Shown: positions 1 through 6,915 of the stretch, piece by piece
Layout: each line of letters starts with the position of its first letter
Position numbering within the stretch: position 1 is the stretch's first letter
Assembly: GCA_937959315.1 (NCBI GenBank)
Contig: CALGRC010000220.1
Span: 1-22,717 of the forward strand
Length of the DNA stretch: 22,717 bases
Direction: 5' to 3'
From: an uncultured Clostridia bacterium
GTDB taxonomy: Bacteria; Bacillota; Clostridia; UMGS1810
The notes under the pieces: model-generated
What the model saw: only the letters and a program-made list of their open reading frames with translations
Told to the model about the DNA's origin: nothing
The model's database searches: none
Translations under genes and position numbers: made by a program

Positions 1-519
1 AAACGCACCTTGCAACTGCTTTGGGAATGGAAGCGGCAAAACACCGGTTTTCTACTTACTACATAAACTGCCATACACTGATAGAGCAGTTAAAGAAAGC
101 ACATTATGAAAACAGACTTCCTGACCGGCTGAAGGTTTTAGCCAAATACAAGTTACTGATTATTGATGAGATCGGTTATTTGCCGATGGATATACAGGGC
201 GCTAACCTCTTTTTTCAGCTCATAACCAGAAGATACGAAAAGGTTTCAACGATTTTTACATCAAACAAAACCTTTTCACAGTGGAACGAGGTTTTTGCTG
301 ATGTTACTATCGCTTCAGCGATTCTGGACAGGGTTCTTCATCACTGTACCGTAATCAATATTAAAGGGGAAAGTTACCGTCTGAAAGAACGAAAAGAATT
401 TATGAAGCAAAAGCAACACATTGTCAACACTCTTTTTGAGCAGGGAAGCTAATATTTTTTCGTCAAAAACACGCAAAATTTCTTCGGCGTTTTCCTACAT
501 TTTTACTTTGGTATTGACA
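1..519 (+). mobile_element. IS21-family insertion sequence, 3' part
   Basis: The element enters from outside the window and its right end is placed at about 519. The istB-type ATPase gene stops at 452. The next 67 bases are AT-rich and end in GGTATTGACA, so the opposite strand begins TGTCAATACC. Known IS21 elements carry terminal repeats starting with TG and ending in CA, which fits. From base 520 the reading frame of a serine recombinase resumes directly, which independently marks the junction. The transposase gene istA and the left end are outside the window, so target duplication and completeness cannot be judged. The exact terminal base is an inference, uncertain by a few bases. Confidence 0.75.
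3..452 (+). CDS. istB: IstB-like transposition helper ATPase, 5' truncated by the window edge
   Basis: IstB is the AAA+ ATPase that works with the IstA transposase in IS21-family transposition, binding DNA and selecting the target. The frame is open from base 3. The first residues visible are THLATALG, the end of the Walker A loop (GxGKTHLA), so only the N-terminal domain and the start of the P-loop are missing. Walker B is clear (LLIIDEIGYLP, near visible residue 55), followed by sensor-like residues in IFTSNKTFSQW and a C-terminal arginine motif in SAILDRVLHHC, all typical of IstB. About 149 residues are visible; the family is usually about 250. The TTG at 21 is internal and not a true start. 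The gene ends about 67 bases before the inferred end of the element, normal for this family. Confidence 0.93.
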   Translation, partial: THLATALGMEAAKHRFSTYYINCHTLIEQLKKAHYENRLPDRLKVLAKYKLLIIDEIGYLPMDIQGANLFFQLITRRYEKVSTIFTSNKTFSQWNEVFADVTIASAILDRVLHHCTVINIKGESYRLKERKEFMKQKQHIVNTLFEQGS

Positions 520-1094
520 CTAAAGTATGGCAGTCCAATACCAAATACCGCAAAACAATCTGGCAGTGCAACGGTAAATTTAAGGAACCGCACAAATGCA
601 GTACACCTCACGTTACAGAGGATGAAATAAAGCAAAAGTTTTTATGGGCGTATAATATGCTTGTGTTTGAGAAAGATACCCTTTTGGAAAATTGCAGGGT
701 CATGCAGGACGCTATTTGCGATTGCACCGATTTAAACACAAAGCTGGATCGCTTGTATCGAGAGCTGGAGGTCCTGACTGAATTGGTTAGAAAATGCGTC
801 AACGAGAATGCTCAAGTAGCATTAAATCAAACAGAGTACCTAAAACGTTACAATGGTTATGTAGAAGATTATGAACAGCTAAAGAGTAAAATAGAAGTTT
901 TGGAAAAAGAGAAAACGGAGAGAAAAGAAAAGGCGGATTTTATCGGCGGGTTCATGTTTGAGGTCAGCGAATTTGGCAACGCCATAGAGGTGTTTGACGA
1001 GCAGCTCTGGATGATGGCTGTTCATCAGGTGATTGTCCACCCTGACGGCAAGTTGACCTTCCAATTCTGGAATGGAGAAAAGCTTGAGATATAA
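520..1094 (+). pseudogene. C-terminal remnant of a large serine recombinase, cut by the IS21 insertion
   Basis: The frame reads KVWQSNTKYRKTIWQCN from about 522, then HKC and STPHVTEDEIK, into a charged helical stretch and a tail ending FWNGEKLEI. This matches the C-terminal third of Tn4451/TndX-type large serine recombinases (zinc-ribbon Cys residues, coiled-coil region, terminal domain). The resolvase catalytic domain, the recombinase domain and the first Cys pair of the ribbon are absent. Going upstream, the frame runs into insertion-sequence DNA and meets the istB stop at 450-452. The methionine at 657 would give a 145-residue fragment but no ribosome site supports it. The parent enzyme would excise and integrate a mobile island; this copy cannot be active. 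Identification rests on recalled family patterns, not a search. Confidence 0.85.
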
Positions 1095-1095
1095 A

Positions 1096-1136
1096 AAAAT
1101 GCCCATGAGTCTTATGCTACAGCTCATGGACATTTT
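1096..1136 (+). terminator. Hairpin just after the recombinase stop
   Basis: AAAATG-C-CCATGAG (1096-1109) pairs with CTCATGG-A-CATTTT (1123-1136), with one internal mismatch and a 13-base loop. The 3' arm ends in four T residues. It lies 2 bases after the recombinase stop codon, so it probably ended that transcript. The short T run makes it a weak terminator. Confidence 0.5.
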
Positions 1137-1226
1137 GCTGTCTTTATGTGAGGTGTATTTTGAGTAAATGGGGCGCAAAATTATCAAATAAGGTGCCGTT
1201 TATTATAATTAACGTGCTTTGCCATA

Positions 1227-1276
1227 CCGAGTGTTCTTACAGGACTTACAAAGTTCTGCATAACACTCGGTTTTTT
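1227..1276 (+). terminator. Strong intrinsic terminator with a nested second stem
   Basis: CCGAGTGTT (1227-1235) pairs perfectly with AACACTCGG (1262-1270) and is followed by six T residues (1271-1276). Inside the loop, CAGGACTT (1240-1247) pairs with AAGTTCTG (1251-1258) through one G-T wobble, giving a two-tier stem. The T run is on the plus strand, so it stops transcription leaving the recombinase/IS side and shields the minus-strand operon at 1341. It does not look like a terminator for that operon, since no T run follows on the minus strand. Confidence 0.75.
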
Positions 1277-1340
1277 ATTTGCTTTCCATTGACGTCATGG
1301 CGCATTTCCCGTATGGTTTGGCAAGGATAGATGTATTTGT

Positions 1341-2045
1341 TTACCTATACTGCGGCAGTCCGATTTCTTTGTTAGCATTCATCAGCTTGTTAAAACACAC
1401 TTTAAAACAGTATGCGATAAAAATACAAAGCCCCATAATTGCCAGATGGTCTATATAAAACAATATTTTCCGCTCCGCATAATCCATAAATACAAACTCA
1501 CTTTTCAAAAACAAATAGGTGGAAAAGTCCCGTTTTACAAAAGCGAATACCCCGTATAATGCGGTTAAAAAGCCCGCGGCGGGCAAGATGATAGTTGCCG
1601 GCTTCTGGCGCTTACCGTTGATTGCTTTCCGGAAAAGCCCCCAAAGCATATTCCAATGCGTCCCAATGTGGAAGCTCATCAAAAGGAACCCCCAATAGGA
1701 ACCGAGGATATGCAGCCGTCTTGCCAGCGCCAGCCCACCGTTTACCGGCAAAAAGGCAAATACTGTTTTGGATATTATGATCCCGCTGTAAATCAATACC
1801 AGCATATCGGCAAACAGCAGCAGATCTATAACAACTTCTAATATGCGAAACGGCGTATATTTCCCTTTTGCTATGGTTTTGTACCAGTTCCGGTTAAGGG
1901 CATGGTGGAGTATAAACAGGAGAACCATCCCCACACCGATCCATTCATGCACGAATTCGCCCCAAAACTGATACCCGATAAGCAAAAGTAGGAAAAGCGT
2001 CATAACAATATCTATCCCGATTTTAAAAGCTGCTTTCTGTTTCAT
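1341..2045 (-). CDS. DUF4405-type membrane protein, possible b-type cytochrome
   Basis: A 234-residue integral membrane protein with about five hydrophobic segments (near residues 10-25, 37-50, 70-92, 113-131 and 150-165) and another near 200-215. Histidines sit at positions suited to haem: H33, H47/H48, H112, H126 and H130, with H112 and H126 in or beside the same helix (HILGSYWGFLLMSFHIGTHW). This pattern is that of DUF4405 proteins, which resemble cytochrome b561/NarI-like electron carriers. Its ATG overlaps the stop of the preceding gene by four bases (ATGA), so it is translationally coupled and last in the operon. Inference: it moves electrons across the membrane to the exported flavodoxins of the same operon. 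Haem binding is not shown by sequence alone. Confidence 0.72.
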   Translation of the reverse strand: MKQKAAFKIGIDIVMTLFLLLLIGYQFWGEFVHEWIGVGMVLLFILHHALNRNWYKTIAKGKYTPFRILEVVIDLLLFADMLVLIYSGIIISKTVFAFLPVNGGLALARRLHILGSYWGFLLMSFHIGTHWNMLWGLFRKAINGKRQKPATIILPAAGFLTALYGVFAFVKRDFSTYLFLKSEFVFMDYAERKILFYIDHLAIMGLCIFIAYCFKVCFNKLMNANKEIGLPQYR

Positions 2046-2728
2046 TGTTCCGCCGCCTTATGGATACAGGTTATGGCGTTCAGGCTGCGGGGATACCCGA
2101 TATAAGGCAGGCACTGGGATACCACGCGCATCAAAAAGTCCGGATCGTTCCCCATATTCATATTGCCTTTTGCGTGGGCGGTAAGCTGCGGCTCGCAGCC
2201 GCCCTGCGCCATCAGGAAACAAAAGGTGATCATCTCCCGCTGGGCAAGGGTAAGCCCCGTCCTGGTATAATAATCCCCGAAACAGTTTGCCGCCAGCCAG
2301 CGGCTGATATGGCCTGTTTTCCACGCTTCTTTCATATGTTCGCCGAAAATTTCCGCCTGTACCTGTACGCCTTTTTCCAAACGGTCGTCCAGTGTGGTGG
2401 TTTGCTGTACCTCCAGCGGCAGGGAGATGCCGCGCTTTTCGAAAATTTCATTTGTAATCTGTAAAAACGGCAGCATTTTCCCATAGCCCACATAGTCCGT
2501 CGCCTGATAGACCAGCTCTTTTACTTCCACCGGGGAAACACCGCTGTCTAAGGCGGCGGGGAGTTGTTCCCGATAGGCTTCTGCCGCCTGGCTGCCGATG
2601 AGCGCGGCTAAAATTGCCATATACCTTGTAACCGGCTCCAGTTGTTGTCCAGGTTCTTCTACTGCTTCGTGCTGAGAAAAATAGATAAACCGTTCTGTAA
2701 ATTCCGGATCTGTTTTCTTCATGTCCAT
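2042..2728 (-). CDS. Carboxymuconolactone decarboxylase family protein with two CMD repeats
   Basis: About 228 residues with two copies of the all-helical CMD/AhpD-like unit (approximately residues 30-95 and 120-225). The second contains GGCEPQLTAHAKGNM, matching the conserved Cys/His patch of YurZ/CMD-type proteins, and SQCLPYIGYPRSLNA. The AhpD CxxC redox pair is absent, so peroxidase-reductase activity is unlikely; the true substrate is unknown. The start at 2728 is preferred because AGGAGG lies 8 bases before it; an in-frame ATG at 2746 overlaps the aldo/keto reductase stop but has its AGGAG too close. CMD-family proteins are often encoded beside aldo/keto reductases, cupins and flavodoxins in Firmicutes, as here, and next to AdhR-type MerR regulators in Bacillus. 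Confidence 0.88.
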   Translation of the reverse strand: MDMKKTDPEFTERFIYFSQHEAVEEPGQQLEPVTRYMAILAALIGSQAAEAYREQLPAALDSGVSPVEVKELVYQATDYVGYGKMLPFLQITNEIFEKRGISLPLEVQQTTTLDDRLEKGVQVQAEIFGEHMKEAWKTGHISRWLAANCFGDYYTRTGLTLAQREMITFCFLMAQGGCEPQLTAHAKGNMNMGNDPDFLMRVVSQCLPYIGYPRSLNAITCIHKAAEQ

Positions 2729-2742
2729 GAAAATCCCCTCCT

Positions 2743-3783
2743 TCATATCTCCTGCTTGCCGGCAGACCAGACGTGTTTATCGTTTGCCGCCGCCTTTGTA
2801 TTCTGCGCCATAACGCCGACAAGCTCATGCGGCGTATACAATTCTTCCAGATATGTCATTTCATCCCCGCTTAACCTAAGCTTAGCCGCCCTTGCCGCAC
2901 CTTCCATATGGCTTATCTTTGTTGTCCCAACGACAGGTACCGTCCCTTTTGCCAGAAGCCATGCAAGGGCAATTTCCGTCATGGACACGCCGTGCGCTTT
3001 TGCCAGCTCGTCCACACGGCGGATAATGCCGCTGTCCTGCTGTGCTGTTGCGTCATATTTTAATTTCGCATAGCTGTCCTCTGCCAGCCGTTTGGACGTC
3101 TCATCCGGATGCTTGGAAAGCCTGCCGCCTGCTAAGGGGCTGTACGGGGTCAGGGCGATCTGCTCCTTTTGGCAATAGGGGATCATCTCCCGTTCTTCCT
3201 CGCGGAAAATCAGGTTGTAATGGCTTTGCAGCGATATGAATTTTGCAAAGCCCTCTTTTTCCGCCAGGGCGTTTGCTTCAGCAAGCTGGGCGGGAAAACA
3301 GTTTGAAATCCCGATATATCTTGTTTTCCCGGCCTTTACGGCATTGTTTAACCCTTCCATGACGTCATGGATTGGCGTGTTGTAATCCCACATATGATAG
3401 ATGTACAAATCCACATAGTCCAACCCCAGATTGGCAAGGCTGCGGTTTAAACTGCGCTCAATGTGCTGCTGCCCGGTAACCCCTTTTTCGATTTCCTCGG
3501 CCGTACGGGGCAGGAATTTTGTCGCGACCACGACTTGGTCCCGGTTCGGCGCAAAATCCCACAGGGCGCGGCCCAAATACTGTTCGCTTGTGCCGCTTTG
3601 GTATGCAATCGCCGTATCAAAGAAATTGACGCCCAATTCAAGGCCGCGTTTCATGATCGCACGGGACTGCTGCTCATCCACCGTCCAGGTGTGCTGCCCG
3701 TTTGCAGCGTCGCCAAATCCCATGCATCCCATACAGATGCGGGATACGGTCAAATCCGATTTCCCCAGTTTTGTATATTGCAT
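2743..3783 (-). CDS. Aldo/keto reductase
   Basis: A 346-residue NAD(P)H-dependent (beta/alpha)8-barrel oxidoreductase that reduces aldehydes or ketones. The catalytic tetrad is complete: D56 and Y61 (DTAIAY), K89 (ATKF) and H130 (YIYHMWD). The C-terminal cofactor region is present (VPVVGTTKISHMEGAARAAKLRLS). It resembles the YccK/IolS/AKR13-type group often labelled general stress or pyridoxal-reductase-like. The start ATG at 3783 has GAGGTG eight bases upstream; a GTG at 3792 adds three residues but overlaps that ribosome site and is rejected. It is followed after 14 bases by the CMD-family gene and preceded by the lipoprotein flavodoxin gene, so co-transcription is likely. No signal peptide: cytoplasmic. 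Substrate not deducible. Confidence 0.95.
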   Translation of the reverse strand: MQYTKLGKSDLTVSRICMGCMGFGDAANGQHTWTVDEQQSRAIMKRGLELGVNFFDTAIAYQSGTSEQYLGRALWDFAPNRDQVVVATKFLPRTAEEIEKGVTGQQHIERSLNRSLANLGLDYVDLYIYHMWDYNTPIHDVMEGLNNAVKAGKTRYIGISNCFPAQLAEANALAEKEGFAKFISLQSHYNLIFREEEREMIPYCQKEQIALTPYSPLAGGRLSKHPDETSKRLAEDSYAKLKYDATAQQDSGIIRRVDELAKAHGVSMTEIALAWLLAKGTVPVVGTTKISHMEGAARAAKLRLSGDEMTYLEELYTPHELVGVMAQNTKAAANDKHVWSAGKQEI

Positions 3784-3827
3784 AAAAATCACCTCAATCG
3801 TCCTTGCTGTTCTGTTGGCGCCCCTGT

Positions 3828-5201
3828 TTATTCATACAATTCTACATGAACTTTCCCGTCCAGCGCCGGAATATATTCTACACCGATTTCTATGCTTCCG
3901 ATTGGGAGCAAGTCGGACGAGTAGTTCCCATCCCGGTAAAACAGCGCAAGATTTCCCCAAGGGGCGTAAATCGTCAAGTCCCCGATACCTGGCGCAGTCC
4001 CTCCCGCTGTATCCGATACATCAATTTCTTCCGGCGGATATGCGATTTTCTCGGTGTTATTGTAATCGCTGAAATCCAAATCCAGCGGCAGCATGGCCGC
4101 CAGATTTTCCGCCGCACTGTTGTTTTCCAATTTTATGATGATATCGCCATCTGCGGTTGCTAGTTTTATCCGCATAGAAACCGTCTCCGTAAAATGATTG
4201 CTGTCAAGCCACTGCTCAATTTGCGTGTTTGTTGTAGATGCCGTTCCGCGGAAGCCCTCGGTAACGGTGCTGTCCGGCGCAAGCTCACGGATTTTGGAAA
4301 GGCTTCCGCTGATACCGCTGGACCCGCTGGTGCAGAAGGGGAGAATCGTTTTTCCGGACAGATCATAGCTTTCCAGGAACGTGCGCACCGCCGGCGGGCA
4401 CTGCCCCCACCAGATGGGGTAACCCAAAAGGATCACATCGTATGCGGCAATATCCAGATCCATTTCTTCAATTTCTGGCCTTGCATCGCTTTCAAGCTCC
4501 TGGTTTGCCCTGCAGCTGTCGTTGTTGTAGTTTAAATCTTCGCTGGTATAAGGCTCTGACGGTACGATTTCATACAGTTCACTTTCTGCCGCTGCAGCGA
4601 TTTTTTCCGCAAGCGCCCTGGTGTTGCCTGTCGCAGAAAAATATACGACCGCCGCATTTGAGCCGCCTGAAACTTCGGGTTCTTCGGGTACGGGTGTGGT
4701 ATCGGGGGTATCCGTTTGTACGTCTTTTGTGATTGTAATCAGTTGCTGCTCTCCGTCCCAGCCGACGTTGAATTGAAAGCGCTCCGCAACAAAGCGGATG
4801 GGGAGCATCGTGCGGTCATTGATTACGGTCGGCGCTACATCGAGCGTATAAGCTTCGTCATTAAAATAGGCCGTTGTGTCGTCAATAGTAAGCCTGATCC
4901 GGTTATTTTCATAAGTAAGCGCTGTGGTTCGTGTTTCTTCCTCCCATTCGGTTGTCCCGCCCATTGCTTCGATAATCGCACGGATGGGAACAAGCGTCCT
5001 GTCGTTTACGACTACCGGAACCGTCCCGCGCCCAGGATCAATCTCCTGCTGTGTGCCGTTTACCGTCATCATGGGGTTCCCAACCTGTAAAACGAGCGAA
5101 AAGCCTTCCTCCACCGTTATGTTTTTCGCCGCACAGCCGGTTATGGAAACCAGGCTGAACATAAAACATAATGTTAATAACATGGATACTACTTTTTTCA
5201 T
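3828..5201 (-). CDS. Three-domain lipoprotein: stalk domain, flavodoxin, cyclophilin-like
   Basis: 457 residues. Residues 1-23 form a lipoprotein signal (KK, hydrophobic core, lipobox SITGC with C23). Residues about 40-158 are a copper amine oxidase N-terminal (stalk) domain, with the double signature NDRTLVPIRAIIEAMGG (66-82) and NDRTMLPIRFVAERF (128-142). A Pro/Glu-rich linker (160-180) leads to a flavodoxin domain (183 to about 335) with FMN phosphate loop SATGNT (189-194) and the YPIWWGQ motif. The rest (about 340-457) matches a cyclophilin-like domain (MRIKLATADG, IGDLTIYAPWGNLALFY). ATG 5201 is chosen because AGGAGG lies 8 bases upstream; the ATG at 5231 would put a charged extension before the signal. 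Role: an FMN redox protein tethered outside the membrane. The stalk domain may hold it to the cell wall; that part is inference. Confidence 0.9.
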   Translation of the reverse strand: MKKVVSMLLTLCFMFSLVSITGCAAKNITVEEGFSLVLQVGNPMMTVNGTQQEIDPGRGTVPVVVNDRTLVPIRAIIEAMGGTTEWEEETRTTALTYENNRIRLTIDDTTAYFNDEAYTLDVAPTVINDRTMLPIRFVAERFQFNVGWDGEQQLITITKDVQTDTPDTTPVPEEPEVSGGSNAAVVYFSATGNTRALAEKIAAAAESELYEIVPSEPYTSEDLNYNNDSCRANQELESDARPEIEEMDLDIAAYDVILLGYPIWWGQCPPAVRTFLESYDLSGKTILPFCTSGSSGISGSLSKIRELAPDSTVTEGFRGTASTTNTQIEQWLDSNHFTETVSMRIKLATADGDIIIKLENNSAAENLAAMLPLDLDFSDYNNTEKIAYPPEEIDVSDTAGGTAPGIGDLTIYAPWGNLALFYRDGNYSSDLLPIGSIEIGVEYIPALDGKVHVELYE

Positions 5202-5284
5202 GATACGTTCCTCCTTTAAACGTTTTCTCAAAACTTATCATCTCATCCATCAAAGCCCACTGATGATAGCATGATTTAGTTTTC

Positions 5285-5719
5285 CTACAATGCAGCGTAT
5301 TCTGCATTACTCACCGGTTCACACCACTCATTGGACGTATTTTCACCTGGCACTTCTACGGCAATATGGGAAAACCAACTGTCTTTTTTAGCCCCGTGCC
5401 AGTGCTTAACTCCCGGCGGGATTGTAATTACCATTCCTGCACAGAGGGAAACAGGCGGTTTGTTTTCTTCCCTGTACCACCCTTCACCCGCAGTGCAGAT
5501 TAAAATCTGCCCGCCGCCGGTTTTCGCATGGTGGATATGCCAGTTGTTTCGGCAGCCGGGCTCAAATGTTACATTGGCAAGGAAAACTGCCGTTTCTTTC
5601 GGGTTTGTCAACGGATTCAAAAAGGAATCCCCGATAAAATACTGCGCAAAGGCTTCATTCAAGCTGCCTTTTCCAAACATATTTGCTCTTTCAAATTCTT
5701 CATAGGATAAATATTTCAT
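5285..5719 (-). CDS. Cupin-domain protein
   Basis: 144 residues forming one small beta-barrel cupin. Metal-ligand positions are visible: H61 and H63 in NNWHIHHA (cupin motif 1), Q71 where Glu is common, and H106/H108 in PPGVKHWHGA (motif 2). FSHIAVEVPG near the end is typical of the cupins found beside CMD-family and flavodoxin genes. The start ATG 5719 (MKYLSYEEF) has GGTGA four bases upstream, a weak and close site; longer in-frame versions to 5833 overlap the preceding gene and do not resemble the family. A 6-bp inverted repeat sits 24 bases upstream. No signal peptide, so probably cytoplasmic, unlike its two flavodoxin neighbours. The reaction is unknown; metal-dependent isomerase, dioxygenase or binding roles are all possible. 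Confidence 0.9.
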   Translation of the reverse strand: MKYLSYEEFERANMFGKGSLNEAFAQYFIGDSFLNPLTNPKETAVFLANVTFEPGCRNNWHIHHAKTGGGQILICTAGEGWYREENKPPVSLCAGMVITIPPGVKHWHGAKKDSWFSHIAVEVPGENTSNEWCEPVSNAEYAAL

Positions 5720-5742
5720 CTTGTCACCATTTGCCTTTCTAT

Positions 5743-5766
5743 TTCGTACGTTAAAAATATTACGAA
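5743..5766. repeat. Inverted repeat upstream of the cupin gene
   Basis: TTCGTA (5743-5748) and TACGAA (5761-5766) form a perfect 6-bp dyad around an AT-rich 12-base centre, between the flavodoxin and cupin genes. It could be an operator or an mRNA hairpin controlling the weak cupin start. No assignable promoter accompanies it. Confidence 0.35.
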
Positions 5767-5789
5767 CTATTTTTTCATATAGCCGCATC

Positions 5790-6466
5790 CTATTTTGCAA
5801 GCCCGGTTTCGGAGAGCCATTCGCTGACCGCATGATCGGGAGCTGACGCAGAGCCGCTGCCGATATGCAGCCCGTCTGTTACCGCTGCGCTTGTTTCAAG
5901 CTCCTTTATTTCGTTTACAGTACCCGAAAGCCCGCTGCCGCCGCTGGTGCAGAACGGGGCTATCGTCTTGCCGGATAAATCGTAGCCGTCAAAGAATGTA
6001 TAGAGGATCATCGGCATATCGCCCCACCAGTTCGGATACCCTACAAAAATCACATCATATTCCGAAATATTTTCGATACTGTCTGCAATTTCAGGACGGG
6101 CGTCATTTCGCTGTTCTTCCTGCGCCAGGTCTACAACCGTGTCATAATCTTCGCTGTACGGCACCGCCGGGACAATCTCAAACAGGTCGGAACCCGTTTG
6201 CTTTGCGATTGCTTCGGCAACATGTTCGGTATTGCCCGACCATGAGAAATAAACCACCAGCGATTTTGTGCCGGTTTCGGCAGGATCGGATTCCGGCGCG
6301 GAGGGTTCCGAAGCTTCGCCGGTATTGCTTTCGGCGGGGACGGCAGTTCCTTCACCGCCTTGCGCTGCCGAAGAAGGGGTGTCCTCATTGCCGGTATTTC
6401 CGCCGCAGGCAGCCAAACAAAGCAGCAAGGCAGAGGCCCCATAAGAATGGAAATTATTTTTTTCAT
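5790..6466 (-). CDS. Exported flavodoxin lipoprotein with an apparent frameshift in its signal peptide
   Basis: The flavodoxin domain is intact: FMN loop SWSGNT, then VGYPNWWGDMPMILYTFF and FCTSGGSGLSGTV. It is preceded by LLLCLAACGG, a lipobox (LAAC), and a low-complexity Ser/Glu/Pro linker of about 35 residues. The only sensible start, ATG 6466, with AGGAG nine bases upstream, encodes MKKIISILMG in another frame. Adding one G to the four-G run at 6437-6440 joins the two into MKKIISILMG-A-SALLLCLAACGG, a textbook lipoprotein signal. As written, translation from 6466 leaves the flavodoxin frame. From the internal TTG 6428 the domain would still be made but with a truncated signal. So this is a recent frameshift, phase variation at a G tract, or a sequencing error. 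It is first after merR, 25 bases downstream. Confidence 0.85.
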
Positions 6467-6491
6467 TTTGAAAAGCTCCTTTCGCCTCTTT

Positions 6492-6845
6492 CTATTGATT
6501 AAAATTTTTTTGGATTTCAAACCGGAGATAATCCAAACGGTCAAGCTGTTTTTCTTTGAAATGGATCTCATCTAGCGTCCCTTTCCGCTTTGCATTTAAC
6601 ATGGCCAGCCTTTTTTCTTCGGTTGACGCTCCTTCGCACAGCAGCTCCATGTACTCCCGTACTTCATCATTGGAAAAACCAATATCGTGCAGCGTCATAA
6701 TTGTGCTTAACCGTTCAATGTCGCTGTCATCGTAGTTCCATGTCCCCATCACTTTTTTTACTTCACCGCACAAGCCCCAGCTTTCATATTCCTTTAAAAT
6801 TTTTACGGGGATATGATACCTGCTGCTTGCTTCGTTCATTGTCAT
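6492..6845 (-). CDS. MerR-family transcriptional regulator
   Basis: 117 residues. The N-terminal winged helix-turn-helix (about residues 2-70) reads MNEASSRYHIPVKILKEYESWGL, then a wing and YDDSDIERLSTIMTLHDIGFSNDEVREYM, the classic MerR_1 pattern. A helical dimerisation segment follows (about 75-115). There is no long C-terminal effector domain. Cys26 and Cys70 are the only cysteines and could sense electrophiles or redox state, as Cys52 does in AdhR; that is inference. The start ATG 6845 is chosen for AAAGGAGA upstream; longer in-frame versions run through the promoter/hairpin region. It is 25 bases ahead of the flavodoxin gene and most likely controls the whole downstream operon including itself. 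Confidence 0.9.
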   Translation of the reverse strand: MTMNEASSRYHIPVKILKEYESWGLCGEVKKVMGTWNYDDSDIERLSTIMTLHDIGFSNDEVREYMELLCEGASTEEKRLAMLNAKRKGTLDEIHFKEKQLDRLDYLRFEIQKNFNQ

Positions 6846-6860
6846 GATGTTCTCCTTTCC

Positions 6861-6880
6861 ATTGCCCGGAACCCGGCAAT
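6861..6880 (-). promoter_or_regulatory. Leader hairpin before merR
   Basis: ATTGCC and GGCAAT flank a short inner GG/CC pair with one mismatch, forming a compact GC-rich dyad between the putative merR promoter and its ribosome site, 15 bases from the ATG. It could be a regulator-binding site or an RNA structure affecting translation. Function unknown. Confidence 0.35.
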
Positions 6881-6887
6881 AAAAAAT

Positions 6888-6915
6888 ATAGGCGCTCCCT
6901 TTCAGGAACACCTAT
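6888..6915 (-). terminator. Intrinsic terminator of the LysR-type gene
   Basis: On the minus strand ATAGGTGTTCC, a 6-base loop and GGAGCGCCTAT pair over 11 positions with two G-U wobbles, followed by ATTTTTTATT. It begins 33 bases after the LysR-gene stop codon. The same DNA dyad also abuts the -10 box of the putative merR promoter, so it may double as an operator. Confidence 0.65.

Noticed and set aside
514..542. Outward promoter from the IS end
   Set aside because: TTGACA is present at the element end but the hexamer 17 bases later (AATACC) is a poor -10 box.
421..630. Small plus-strand open frame over the IS/recombinase junction
   Set aside because: It overlaps the istB end and runs out of frame with the recombinase remnant; no ribosome site and no family resemblance.
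2045..2464. Plus-strand open frame of 139 codons
   Set aside because: Lies wholly antisense to the CMD-family gene, whose protein is clearly recognisable; Arg/Pro/Gly-rich shadow frame.
3431..4163. Two plus-strand open frames
   Set aside because: Antisense to the aldo/keto reductase and the fusion lipoprotein; no start signals and compositionally random.
5236..5268. Dyad TATCATC/GATGATA between the cupin and fusion-lipoprotein genes
   Set aside because: Only 7 bp with a 19-base loop and no T run; too weak to call a terminator or operator.
5891..6502. Plus-strand open frame of 203 codons
   Set aside because: Antisense to the exported flavodoxin; very high Arg/Pro content typical of a shadow frame.
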